From Microbulbifer salipaludis (GTDB lineage Bacteria > Pseudomonadota > Gammaproteobacteria > Pseudomonadales > Cellvibrionaceae), in contig NZ_JAEKJR010000001.1 in the NCBI RefSeq assembly GCF_017303155.1, positions 806,001 through 870,000 on the forward strand: a stretch of DNA of 64,000 nucleotides, given 5' to 3'. Made by a program: the position numbers and the translations under genes. Positions 8,812 to 17,686 of this stretch are shown here, one piece after another. Numbering within the stretch: position 1 is the first letter of the stretch; each line of letters starts with the position of its first letter. The notes beneath the pieces were generated by a model. It saw nothing but the letters and a program-made list of their open reading frames with translations, did no database searches and had not been told where the DNA came from.

Positions 8812-10326
8812 TTGCCTTCGATGTCTTCCCACCAGAAGCCAGGTGACACGATCTTGTTTGCCGAGTTACTGCTTCAGGATGGTGACAGCCGCTTGCAGAA
8901 ATTTCTGGATGAGCCAGACGACCTGTTCGCGTTTGAATATTGGTTGAGTGCCTTCAGTGGTGCTGGTGAAATCGGTCAGCAGTCTGTACGTGAGTGGCTG
9001 AATCAGGTCATTGCCGAATTGGATCTCCTGATTAATGATCAGGTGAACGCGATTCTCCATCATCCAAAATTCCAGGAATTGGAAGCACGCTGGCGTGGCC
9101 TGTCGATGCTGATTTCCGAAACACCAGCGGCCGACAATATAGTTATCAAGCTGCTGGATGTCAGTTGGAAAGATCTTTCCCGAGATATCGAGCGGGCCGC
9201 GGATTACGATCAGTCTGGGCTGTTCCATCTCGTATATAACGAAGAGTTTGGTACCCCTGGTGGTGAGCCTTTTGGCTTGCTGATCGGTGACTACTATATC
9301 TCCCATCAGCCGTTTGCAGACCATCCATACGACGATGTGTTTACTTTGCAGGGGATCGCCCATACTGCGGCAGCGGCTTTCGCCCCGTTCATTTGTAGCG
9401 CGGCGCCGCAGCTTTTCGGGGTGGACAGTTTTGATGATGTCGCACGCCCGATCGACTTCGCCGAAGTATTCCGGCAGAAACAGTACCTCCGCTGGAACAC
9501 CCTCCGTGATCTTGAGGATTCCCGGTTTATCGGTGTACTACTGCCGCAGGTTCTGATGCGGCAACCGCATACCCGCGGGTTTTCCCATTACCGAGGCATT
9601 CGTTTTGGCGAAAGTGTGCAATCCTCGGACGCGAGTAACCACCTGTGGGGCAATGCGGTGTTTGCTATGGGGTGTGTGCTGATTCGCGAGTTTGATGAGG
9701 TTGGCTGGTTCTCACATATCCGCGGTGTAGCGCGGGATCATCTGGGGGGAGGTCTGGTCACACAGTTGCCGAACGCCCCTTACGGTGTCGATAGCAGTGC
9801 GCAGTCGATCAAGATGGCGACCTCCATCCTGATCACCGATTTTGCCGAGCGAGAACTCAGCGAACTTGGGTTTACCTGCCTGTGCCATTGCTATGACTCA
9901 CCGTATAGCGCATTCAACAGTGTTCCGTCATTACAGCGGCCAAAGCAGTACAGCTCCAAATCTGCTACTGCCAATGCCCGAATCAGCGGTATGTTGCAGC
10001 AGATACTGTGTGCCTCCCGTTTTGCCCACTACATAAAAGTGATGATCCGCGACAAAGTGGGCGCCTACATGAACGCGGCGGATTGTGAGCGACAACTTCA
10101 GCACTGGATGGATCGGTATACCACTGGCCGCGAGGATCTATCATGGGAAATGCTCGCCCGCTATCCACTACGCGAGGCAAGGGTACGAGTAATGGATGAG
10201 CCAGGAAAACCCGGTAGCTACCAAAGTGTGATTCACCTCAAAAGTCACTATACGGTTGATCACCTGGTGTCTGAATTGAAATTGACCACTGCGCTATCGC
10301 AGATCGGTGTGGGAGTGACCAGCTGA
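8812..10326 (+). CDS. Second TssC-like sheath subunit (EvpB family, ImpD-like)
   Basis: This 504-residue paralogue of the preceding tssC keeps the full family frame: NDQVNAILHHPKFQELEARW, YDQSGLFHLVYNEEFGTPGG, GEPFGLLIGDYY and an RFAHYIKVMIRDKVG block. It is clearly diverged from TssC rather than a recent copy. Imp-type systems of Rhizobium/Agrobacterium also carry two TssC-family genes with one TssB. The start is taken as TTG at 8812 because GGGGAG lies about 8 bp upstream; the ATG at 8821 is too far from it. The gene overlaps tssE by one base. Confidence 0.93.
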   Translation: MPSMSSHQKPGDTILFAELLLQDGDSRLQKFLDEPDDLFAFEYWLSAFSGAGEIGQQSVREWLNQVIAELDLLINDQVNAILHHPKFQELEARWRGLSMLISETPAADNIVIKLLDVSWKDLSRDIERAADYDQSGLFHLVYNEEFGTPGGEPFGLLIGDYYISHQPFADHPYDDVFTLQGIAHTAAAAFAPFICSAAPQLFGVDSFDDVARPIDFAEVFRQKQYLRWNTLRDLEDSRFIGVLLPQVLMRQPHTRGFSHYRGIRFGESVQSSDASNHLWGNAVFAMGCVLIREFDEVGWFSHIRGVARDHLGGGLVTQLPNAPYGVDSSAQSIKMATSILITDFAERELSELGFTCLCHCYDSPYSAFNSVPSLQRPKQYSSKSATANARISGMLQQILCASRFAHYIKVMIRDKVGAYMNAADCERQLQHWMDRYTTGREDLSWEMLARYPLREARVRVMDEPGKPGSYQSVIHLKSHYTVDHLVSELKLTTALSQIGVGVTS

Positions 10327-10808
10327 TGGCCCAGTTGACCGGTGAGAAGCGACTCCTAGCACCGCTTCTGGATCGTCTGATGGATTCCTCTGTTAGCGTG
10401 GACATCCACCGTCCCCACCAAGTATTGCGCCAGTTGCGCGAGGGTGTGCGACGGGATCTCGAGTTCCTGTTCAATACCCGCTACCGATGCCTTTCCGCCC
10501 CGGAAGGGCACGAGCACCTCGACGATTCAAATATCAACTACGGCCTGCCGGATCTATCCACAGTAAACCTCACGTCCGGAGACAGCCGCCGAAAATTTTG
10601 CCGGGATATTGAGCGTACTATCCTTCGCTACGAGCCGAGGATCAGCTCGGTGAAGGTGAGTACCCAGGAAAACATCGACGTCGAGGATCCTAGTATCCGG
10701 TTTCGGGTAGAAGCCGTATTACATGTGAACCCTGCATCAGAAATCATCGTGTTTGATTCCGCATTGAATCCCGTCACGCAACTGGTCGACGTGTCAGAGG
10801 TGCGATAA
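10326..10808 (+). CDS. tssE: T6SS baseplate protein TssE (gp25-like)
   Basis: This 160-residue GPW/gp25-family lysozyme-like baseplate protein lacks enzymatic function in the T6SS. Evidence includes the N-terminal LLAPLLDRLMD, the core LEFLFNTRYRCLSAPEG, and YGLPDLSTVNL followed by the IERTILRYEPRISSVKV helix-strand pair. It overlaps both neighbours by one base (TGATG and TAATG), the signature of a tightly coupled baseplate operon tssE-tssF-tssG. Confidence 0.96.
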   Translation: MAQLTGEKRLLAPLLDRLMDSSVSVDIHRPHQVLRQLREGVRRDLEFLFNTRYRCLSAPEGHEHLDDSNINYGLPDLSTVNLTSGDSRRKFCRDIERTILRYEPRISSVKVSTQENIDVEDPSIRFRVEAVLHVNPASEIIVFDSALNPVTQLVDVSEVR

Positions 10809-12637
10809 TGACTGAAAAACTGATAGACCTTTATGAGCGCGAACTGGCCTTTGTGCAGCAGACTGCCGGAGAGTTTGCCCGGATGCATCCGGCCGCCGCA
10901 GCGCGCCTGCAGTTGGATACTGATACGGTAGATGATCCTCTGGTAGCGCGTTTGCTGTCTGGTTTTGCGTATATGAATGCACGGGTGCAACAAAAGCTGA
11001 GCGACGATTTCCCGGAGCTGACGGACGCGATGCTGGAAACTCTGTATCCACATTACCTCCGCCCTATCCCTTCATGCGCCATCATCCAGTTTGAGCCCGA
11101 ATCCGACCTGGATGGCATTGTTCATCTCGAAAAAGATCTTGTGCTTGAATCCGAGAGCTTCCAGGGCCAAAACTGCCGGTTCACCAGTTGTTACCCCGTG
11201 GACGTATGCCCGTTTCAGGCCGAGAGTGCGAGCTTGATGCCGCGGCCGTTTATCGCACCGGGTTGCAACGATGTCGCAGGGGCCAACGCGGTACTCAAGC
11301 TATCGCTGAAGACGTTCAATGAGGATGTGACCTTCGGCGAACTCAAGCCAAGCCGCTTGCGTTTCTTCCTCAAGGGGCAGCCGAGCCACATCTATAACCT
11401 TTACGACCTGATTCTAACGAAGTGCGTCAAGCTCGTCGTCGCGACGGGCGAAGGGGATCCCAATCCGATATTTCTTGACGCGGATGCCTTGAAGCAGGTG
11501 GGTCTAAGCCGGGATGAGGGACTATTGCCCTATCCCGACTCCGCATTTCTCGGCTACCGCTTGCTCACCGAGTATTTCGCATTCCCCGAGAAGTTCCAGT
11601 TTATCGATGTGGGTGGGCTCGCAGGGGCTCTGAGTGACAAGTACGGTGACTCACTTAACCTCTATATCTACCTGGCGGAGTCCCACCACGAGCTGGAAAA
11701 ACAGCTTTCGCCCACCATGTTCTGTCTGGGCTGCACCCCAGTGGTCAACCTGTTCGATCATAGTGCTGATCCGATCCCGATTACTCACGAAGAGTACAGC
11801 TATCACGTGATTCCCGATGTACGCCGCAGTGATGGTCTCGAGGTATATTCGATCAATGCGGTCAGTTCGACTAACGCCGGAGGCGAAACCACGCACTACC
11901 GTCCTTTCTACGGTATCCAGCATAGTGAATCTGCCGATGGAAAATCCGCATTCTGGTACTCCCGCCGACGTGATGTTATCGAAGGTGAGCACCGCAATGA
12001 ACAGGCCTCAGAAGTGGACATCACGCTGGTGGACCTGGAATTCAATCCATACGACGCCGACCAGCAGACCCTGGGGCTGAAACTGACCTGCACCAATCGT
12101 AATCTGCCGAAAAAATTACCATCAGGTAATGCTCAGCCGTACATGTCCATCGTCGACGGCGATGCGCCGTCCAAGCGGATCAGTTGTCCAGTTCCTCCTA
12201 CCGCCACTATTCGGCCGCCTCGACGCGATCGGGCCTACTGGAGATTGATTTCACACTTGAACCTTAACCACCTCTCCCTCAGTAACAATGGCGGTGTTGA
12301 TGTACTGAAAGAAATACTACGGCTGTACGATTTCCGTAATTCTGGCAGTACTCGCAACATGATTGAGTCAGTGCTTCAGCTCGAAACCCGTCCAATTACG
12401 GCGCCTATCCAGGTAGATGGCAGCGTGGTCTTATGTCGGGGTACCGAGGTAAGCATCGAATTTGATTCGATGATGCTTGCGGGTGCGTCCCCCTTGCTGT
12501 TTTCTAGCGTGATCGAGCGCTTTCTCGGGCTCTATTGTTCAATAAACTCCTTTACCAGACTGATCGCCAAGTTGAGCGATCGAGATGGGGAACTAAAGAA
12601 ATGGCCTCCACGCGCCGGCGACAAAGCGTTAGTGTAA
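10808..12637 (+). CDS. tssF: T6SS baseplate protein TssF
   Basis: This 609-residue TssF (VasA/ImpG) is the main wedge protein of the baseplate together with TssG, TssE and TssK. The start LIDLYERELAFVQQTAGEFA and the motif DDPLVARLLSGFAYMNARVQ are diagnostic, as is the DDFPELTDAMLETLYPHYLRP stretch of the N-terminal domain. The C-terminal FNKLL-type segment overlaps the beginning of tssG by 37 bp. Confidence 0.97.
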   Translation: MTEKLIDLYERELAFVQQTAGEFARMHPAAAARLQLDTDTVDDPLVARLLSGFAYMNARVQQKLSDDFPELTDAMLETLYPHYLRPIPSCAIIQFEPESDLDGIVHLEKDLVLESESFQGQNCRFTSCYPVDVCPFQAESASLMPRPFIAPGCNDVAGANAVLKLSLKTFNEDVTFGELKPSRLRFFLKGQPSHIYNLYDLILTKCVKLVVATGEGDPNPIFLDADALKQVGLSRDEGLLPYPDSAFLGYRLLTEYFAFPEKFQFIDVGGLAGALSDKYGDSLNLYIYLAESHHELEKQLSPTMFCLGCTPVVNLFDHSADPIPITHEEYSYHVIPDVRRSDGLEVYSINAVSSTNAGGETTHYRPFYGIQHSESADGKSAFWYSRRRDVIEGEHRNEQASEVDITLVDLEFNPYDADQQTLGLKLTCTNRNLPKKLPSGNAQPYMSIVDGDAPSKRISCPVPPTATIRPPRRDRAYWRLISHLNLNHLSLSNNGGVDVLKEILRLYDFRNSGSTRNMIESVLQLETRPITAPIQVDGSVVLCRGTEVSIEFDSMMLAGASPLLFSSVIERFLGLYCSINSFTRLIAKLSDRDGELKKWPPRAGDKALV

Positions 12638-13824
12638 TCCAGAAGCTGTGTGGGGAGCCTTATCGCTTTGAGTTCTTTCAGGCGGTACGGAATCTGGAAC
12701 ACGCGGTTCTTATTGAAAAAAATGGCGAAGATTCGGACGATGTAGCGGTGAGTAATGTATTTGCTCGCGAACCGGTGGCCGGTGCTGCGCCGCCGGTGCG
12801 GGAGGCGGTACGCTTCAAGGCGCAGTCTTCACTGTCGTTTGTTGCCGCGGATGTAATCCGAATTGAAGAACGTAAACTCTCTGCCCCAGTTTCCGCTCAG
12901 GGGTGGGTGAATAATGAGCGCAATGAGGGGCCTCGAGATTCGCTGAATACTGAAGAATCCGACCCGGAAAAACAGTGGAGTATGGAAGTCGGATTCAGTG
13001 GGCTCGTCGGAAGTCAGGGTGTCATGCCCTACTATTTGACGGAGGTGCTGCACCGTGAGCTTCGCGAAAAGAGCACAGCGCTGCGAGACTTTCTGGATAT
13101 TTTTCATCACCGCAATATCTCTTTGTTTTACCGCGCTTGGCAAAAATATCGGCTGCCGGTCAATTATGAATCGGCGAAACGGCGCAAGGCCAGAGAGCCA
13201 GATTTATTCAGTCAGGCGCTCGCATCGATCGCTGGACTGGGTACGAGTGAGCTTCAATACCGGATACCCATCCCGGACGATGTTCTTTACGGCATGGCGG
13301 GCCATCTTGGTCGGCAACAGTGCTCCGCAGCGGCACTGGAAAGTATGGTTCGGCAGTATTTTGGGCTGAAGGTTACGATCGAGCAGTTTCAGGGGCAGTG
13401 GGATGATCTTCCCGAAGATGTGCTAACCAGACTACCCGGCCCACAGTATCCGCTCGGTGTGAACAATCGCCTTGGTACGGACACGATTCTCGGAACCCAG
13501 TGCTTCCAGGCCCAGAATAAATTTCGCCTATTAATCGAGCCACTGGATTATTCGGATCATATGGCCATTGCTCCGGGTTCGGAAAAACTGGAAGCGCTGA
13601 AGTCATTTATCCAGTTGAGTGCGGGTATTGAAATGGATTTCGAAATTTCAGCCACTTTGAATACCAATCAGGTGTCGCCAGTGCAGCTCACGGGAGATGA
13701 CAGCCTCCAGCCCCTGTTGGGATGGAATACGCATATGGCCGGGGATCAGGATCAGGATGAGCAGGTGGTGGTTAGCTTGAGTGCCGACCAGATGTCTCCA
13801 GAAGAGGCGTTGCCTGCAGCATAA
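12601..13824 (+). CDS. tssG: T6SS baseplate protein TssG
   Basis: TssG (VasB/ImpH) is the adaptor of the TssF2-TssG wedge. The product of about 407 residues begins MASTRRRQSVSVIQKLCGEP and then has YRFEFFQAVRNLE, the usual TssG opening. The motif VGFSGLVGSQGVMPYYLTE and ALRDFLDIFHHRNISLFYRAW are also typical. The ATG at 12601 is preferred because it gives the conserved N-terminus; a frame extension to 12535 would add residues not seen in the family. Confidence 0.95.
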   Translation: MASTRRRQSVSVIQKLCGEPYRFEFFQAVRNLEHAVLIEKNGEDSDDVAVSNVFAREPVAGAAPPVREAVRFKAQSSLSFVAADVIRIEERKLSAPVSAQGWVNNERNEGPRDSLNTEESDPEKQWSMEVGFSGLVGSQGVMPYYLTEVLHRELREKSTALRDFLDIFHHRNISLFYRAWQKYRLPVNYESAKRRKAREPDLFSQALASIAGLGTSELQYRIPIPDDVLYGMAGHLGRQQCSAAALESMVRQYFGLKVTIEQFQGQWDDLPEDVLTRLPGPQYPLGVNNRLGTDTILGTQCFQAQNKFRLLIEPLDYSDHMAIAPGSEKLEALKSFIQLSAGIEMDFEISATLNTNQVSPVQLTGDDSLQPLLGWNTHMAGDQDQDEQVVVSLSADQMSPEEALPAA

Positions 13825-13893
13825 AAGTGGAATTCAAACGGCGACCGTGATCACTTGTGAAATAACAGGGAACGAATTGAGGGAAATAATATT

Positions 13894-16557
13894 ATGATCA
13901 ACGTAGATCTCAAAAGACTCGTGGACACCATGACACCCGTCATGCGTGAATCGCTAGAGGGCGCAGCGGGCCTTTGCCTGGCACAAAGTCAGTACAATGT
14001 TGAGCTGGAGCACTGGCTGCTGAAGCTTCTGGATCAGTCCGATACCGATTTTTACCATCTACTCAACAAGCACGACGTCAATCCGTCGAATCTTGCCAAG
14101 CAACTGGCCGGTGCCATCGCCCGCTTTAAATCCGGCAGCAGCCGCCCCGCAGCATTGTCGCCAAGCATTGTCGAGGCTGCAAAAAACTGCTGGATACTTG
14201 CATCCATTGATTTCGGCCACACTGCGGTAAGTTCTGGGCATCTCCTGTCTGCGCTGTTGCTGGAGGAAACCTCTCGTCGTCAGCTTTTGGAATCTTGCCC
14301 GGAACTGAAAAGTATCGCTCCCGAGTCGATTCGTGAAACCGCGCGTGCCATGTTTGGTCACAGTGGAGAGTCGAGCGTGTTAGGGGGCACGGAGCATACT
14401 GCTGATGGCGCCCCGGTGGCAGTCGCCGCGAGCAAAGCGCCAGCGTTGGACAAATATACCGTTAACCTGACTCAGCGGGCTCGTGAAGGAGAGATCGACC
14501 CAGTACTGGGGCGCGATGAGGAAATTCGCCAATGCATCGATATTCTCACTCGTCGCCGTCAGAACAACCCGATTCTCACCGGTGAAGCGGGCGTGGGGAA
14601 AACCGCAGTAGTCGAAGGCTTCGCATTGCGTATCGCCAGCGGCGATGTTCCGGCGCCACTCCGCGATGTCACTGTGCGAACCCTCGATCTAGGCCTACTT
14701 CAAGCTGGCGCCAGTGTAAAAGGCGAGTTTGAGAGTCGTCTGAAGTCCGTGATTGAAGAGGTGAGAGCGTCGGCCTCACCGATTATCCTGTTTATCGACG
14801 AAGCCCATACCATGATTGGCGCAGGTGGCAAGGAAGGGCAGGGCGATGCCGCCAACCTGTTGAAGCCTGCGCTGGCGCGGGGTGAATTGCGTACCATAGC
14901 GGCCACCACCTGGGCGGAGTACAAGAAATACTTTGAGCGGGACCCGGCGCTTACTCGTCGTTTCCAGGTGGTTAAAGTGGAAGAACCTGACGAACAGAAA
15001 GCCGTGGATATGATGCGGGGTATCGCCCCCAGCCTGGAGTTCCATCACAAGGTGCGCATTCTGGATGAGGCCGTGGTTGCATCTGTCCAGCTTTCTCACC
15101 GATATATTCCCGGGAGGCAGCTACCTGACAAATCCGTGAGCCTGCTCGACACGGCATGCGCGCGCGTTGCCTTGAGTCAGTCCTCAACTCCAGGTGCGAT
15201 TGAGGATATACAGCGTATTGTTGCCAGCAGCACCCGTACCATCGAAAAGCTGCGGCGAGAGAATGCCGCTACTGGTGCCCACGAAGATGTCATTCAGCAG
15301 CTGCAGTTGGAGCAGCAGGAAGCACAGCAGAAGCTGGATTGCTTGGAAAGTCAGCTGCAGAGAGAGCAGGAACTGATAGCAGAGATTCGTACTCTGCGCG
15401 ACCGAATCGACGAGGCCTATTCCTCCCAGCTCTCGGAAGGTGCTGAGACCGTTGATGCGTCGGCGTTGTGGGATTTCAAGCAGCAGTTACAGACCCTCAC
15501 TGAGCAGTTGCGCCAAATCCAGGGAGAAACACCGCTCATGCAGTCGGCGGTAGATGAGCAGTCTATTGCCGAGGTTATCGCCAACTGGACCGGGATTCCG
15601 GTCGGCAAAATGGTCAGTAATGAAATCGAGGCGGTGCAGACGCTCGCGGAGCGACTCAATCAGCGGGTCATCGGCCAGCCTCACGCGCTGGATGCCGTAG
15701 CGCAGGCAGTGCGCACTTCCCGTGCTGGTCTCACTGACCCGCGCAAACCTGTGGGTGTGTTCCTATTCTGTGGTACCAGCGGTGTGGGTAAAACTGAGAC
15801 GGCGTTGGCCTTGGCGGAAGAACTGTTCGGGGGGGAGCAGAGTATCACCACCATTAATATGTCCGAGTTCAAGGAGGAGCATAAAGTCTCCATGCTGCTT
15901 GGTTCGCCCCCTGGCTATGTGGGTTATGGAGAAGGCGGAGTGTTGACCGAGGCCGCACGACGCAAGCCATATTCGGTAATACTCTTGGATGAAATGGAAA
16001 AGGCACATCCCGGCGTACAGGATATTTTTTACAACCTGTTTGACAAGGGTACGATCAAGGACGGTGAAGGCCGCGACATCGACTTTAAGAATACGCTGAT
16101 CATCATGACATCTAATGCCGGTGAAGATGCAATTCGCGCGATCTTTAATCAGGTTGAGGAAAAGCCGGATCCCGAGGTGCTGCTGGACAATATCCGCCCG
16201 CACCTTTTGCAAAAATTCAAGCCAGCGTTTCTCGGTCGCGCCAATGTGATTGCCTATTATCCTCTGGATGATGAAAACCTGGTCGATATATGCAAGATCA
16301 ATATGCGTCGTATCGAAAAGCGCGTGCGCGAGCACTATGGAGCAGACTTCAGTTATGACGACGATGTTCTCATCAATATCGTTGCCCGCTGCCAGGAGGC
16401 CGACACCGGCGCGCGCAATATCGAAGTTATCCTGAATCGCACTCTGTTACCCTCTCTGGCAAGCGAGTGCCTGGACAAGATGGCGAAAGGGGAGGATGTG
16501 AAAAGCATTCATGTGGGAGCCACTGCCGAGAGCGGTTTTACCTATCACGTTGGTTGA
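13894..16557 (+). CDS. tssH: T6SS sheath-disassembly AAA+ ATPase TssH (ClpV)
   Basis: ClpV unfolds contracted TssB/TssC sheath so the subunits can be reused. The 887-residue protein has a Clp N-domain (about 10-150) and a first AAA+ module with Walker A GEAGVGKT at 230-237 and Walker B/IDEAH at 301-305. A coiled-coil middle domain (about 410-540) follows. The second AAA+ module has GTSGVGKT at 627-634, the pore loop GYVGYGEGG and LLDEMEKAHP. GAGGG-type ribosome-binding sequence precedes the ATG. It is the last plus-strand T6SS gene and converges on the PAAR gene. Confidence 0.98.
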   Translation: MINVDLKRLVDTMTPVMRESLEGAAGLCLAQSQYNVELEHWLLKLLDQSDTDFYHLLNKHDVNPSNLAKQLAGAIARFKSGSSRPAALSPSIVEAAKNCWILASIDFGHTAVSSGHLLSALLLEETSRRQLLESCPELKSIAPESIRETARAMFGHSGESSVLGGTEHTADGAPVAVAASKAPALDKYTVNLTQRAREGEIDPVLGRDEEIRQCIDILTRRRQNNPILTGEAGVGKTAVVEGFALRIASGDVPAPLRDVTVRTLDLGLLQAGASVKGEFESRLKSVIEEVRASASPIILFIDEAHTMIGAGGKEGQGDAANLLKPALARGELRTIAATTWAEYKKYFERDPALTRRFQVVKVEEPDEQKAVDMMRGIAPSLEFHHKVRILDEAVVASVQLSHRYIPGRQLPDKSVSLLDTACARVALSQSSTPGAIEDIQRIVASSTRTIEKLRRENAATGAHEDVIQQLQLEQQEAQQKLDCLESQLQREQELIAEIRTLRDRIDEAYSSQLSEGAETVDASALWDFKQQLQTLTEQLRQIQGETPLMQSAVDEQSIAEVIANWTGIPVGKMVSNEIEAVQTLAERLNQRVIGQPHALDAVAQAVRTSRAGLTDPRKPVGVFLFCGTSGVGKTETALALAEELFGGEQSITTINMSEFKEEHKVSMLLGSPPGYVGYGEGGVLTEAARRKPYSVILLDEMEKAHPGVQDIFYNLFDKGTIKDGEGRDIDFKNTLIIMTSNAGEDAIRAIFNQVEEKPDPEVLLDNIRPHLLQKFKPAFLGRANVIAYYPLDDENLVDICKINMRRIEKRVREHYGADFSYDDDVLINIVARCQEADTGARNIEVILNRTLLPSLASECLDKMAKGEDVKSIHVGATAESGFTYHVG

Positions 16558-16799
16558 TTGGAGCGCGTGTGCCCCGGTTATGCATCGGCCCGGTCACACG
16601 CTGCAATGATCGAGGAAAAACCTTTATCTAACCCAGCAAAGCCCAGCATGAACGATAGGCTTGTTTGTGTGCGTCAGGTATCCGGATACCCCTGAAAAAA
16701 TAAATCACTATCCTCCAAAAAGTGCCATGGCGAATCCTGGGTTTGAAGTTAATAACGCAATCAAGACAACCAAAATTAACGATTCGACTCTTCGCACGC
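16558..16799. other. Convergent intergenic region with a hairpin
   Basis: No gene is visible between the ends of tssH and the PAAR gene. A 7-bp stem GCGTGTG (16565-16571)/CACACGC (16595-16601) has inner CCGG/CCGG pairing just after the tssH stop and may end transcription, but no T-tract follows on the plus strand. Confidence 0.35.
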
Positions 16800-17093
16800 C
16801 TAGCCTCCAATCAGTACGGTCGGACAACCCACCACAATTTTCCCTCCGTGTGCGGTAGAGTCTCCCATTCGAGCAGCAGGCTTGCTCTGAATGAGTACCG
16901 TCGTGCTACCCATGGCTACGGTATCCGGGGGGCCGACGCAAGTACAGGCACTACCGACCGTGGCCGCTGGCAGGTTGCCAATGAGCACAGTGGGGCCGCC
17001 CGGAGAGAGTATTGGTCCACCCACATGCGGTACTGTACCCGTGGTCATTGGACATACATGCATGTCGGTTATTCGTGATGCGGGCTTTCCCAT
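16800..17093 (-). CDS. PAAR-domain T6SS spike tip protein
   Basis: This 97-residue PAAR protein sharpens the VgrG spike and can carry effectors. It shows the repeated PAAR pattern: SRITDMHVCPM, GPILSPGGPTVLIGN, LPAATVGSACTCVGPPDTV, GSTTVLIQSKPAARMGD, GGKIVVGCPTVLIGG. The His and Cys residues that bind the tip metal are present. It has no C-terminal extension, so it is a bare tip rather than an evolved effector. The stop of the upstream DUF6931-like gene lies 3 bp before its ATG, indicating co-transcription from the vgrG side. Confidence 0.96.
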   Translation of the reverse strand: MGKPASRITDMHVCPMTTGTVPHVGGPILSPGGPTVLIGNLPAATVGSACTCVGPPDTVAMGSTTVLIQSKPAARMGDSTAHGGKIVVGCPTVLIGG

Positions 17094-17096
17094 GAT

Positions 17097-17678
17097 CTAC
17101 AATTCCGGTTTTCCGCTGCCACCGCGAGCAAGATTGAGCCCCTGTTGCAAATAACGTCTAAAAGCTTGTTCCGGATTTGCAGGGTCGGAGAGGGATGCTG
17201 CGAGAATTACACTTCCCGCCACCGCATGCGCGTATAGGTGCGAAGGTGGCTCGATCACGGGCTCGCCGGGTGCGGCGAGGCTCCCATGGCACCAGGAGGC
17301 GGCAGTCGCGGCCCAGCTTGCCGGGGTCTTGTGCCCAGTTACTTCACCCAGCTGTTTGCAGATCAGGCGACGCTCTTCGCTGGGATTTTTCACCCAGCTC
17401 TCGGTTGCAACCAGTGCTTTTACATTGTTCTCATCGGTCGCCGGGCTTTGTATGTCTCTGGTGGACAGGCATGCCCACCATACGGACTCGCGCTTTGGCA
17501 GCCCGAGTGCCAGCAGTTTGATAGCATCGGCATAGCAGCCCGCTTCCATAAGCCGCAGAATACTGACTTCCGGGGCAGTATCCGGAACCAGAGCCGGACG
17601 CCCCTCGTCGCTGATTTCTATGTGTTGCAGCAGTTGTTCTGCTGTTGTTGCTTCTACTTTAACCAGATCTGTCATCAC
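17097..17678 (-). CDS. DUF6931-like T6SS accessory protein
   Basis: This 193-residue protein has no signal peptide. The pattern KRESVWWACLSTR, an AxxWVKNPSEERR helix, TPASWAATAASWCHGSLAAPG and HAVAGSVILAA resembles DUF6931 proteins often found beside vgrG and PAAR genes. The molecular role is unknown; a part in loading the PAAR/VgrG spike is inference from position only. It sits between vgrG (9 bp upstream) and PAAR (3 bp downstream). Either of two adjacent ATGs (17678 or 17675) could be the start. Confidence 0.8.
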   Translation of the reverse strand: MMTDLVKVEATTAEQLLQHIEISDEGRPALVPDTAPEVSILRLMEAGCYADAIKLLALGLPKRESVWWACLSTRDIQSPATDENNVKALVATESWVKNPSEERRLICKQLGEVTGHKTPASWAATAASWCHGSLAAPGEPVIEPPSHLYAHAVAGSVILAASLSDPANPEQAFRRYLQQGLNLARGGSGKPEL

Positions 17679-17686
17679 TCAGCCTA

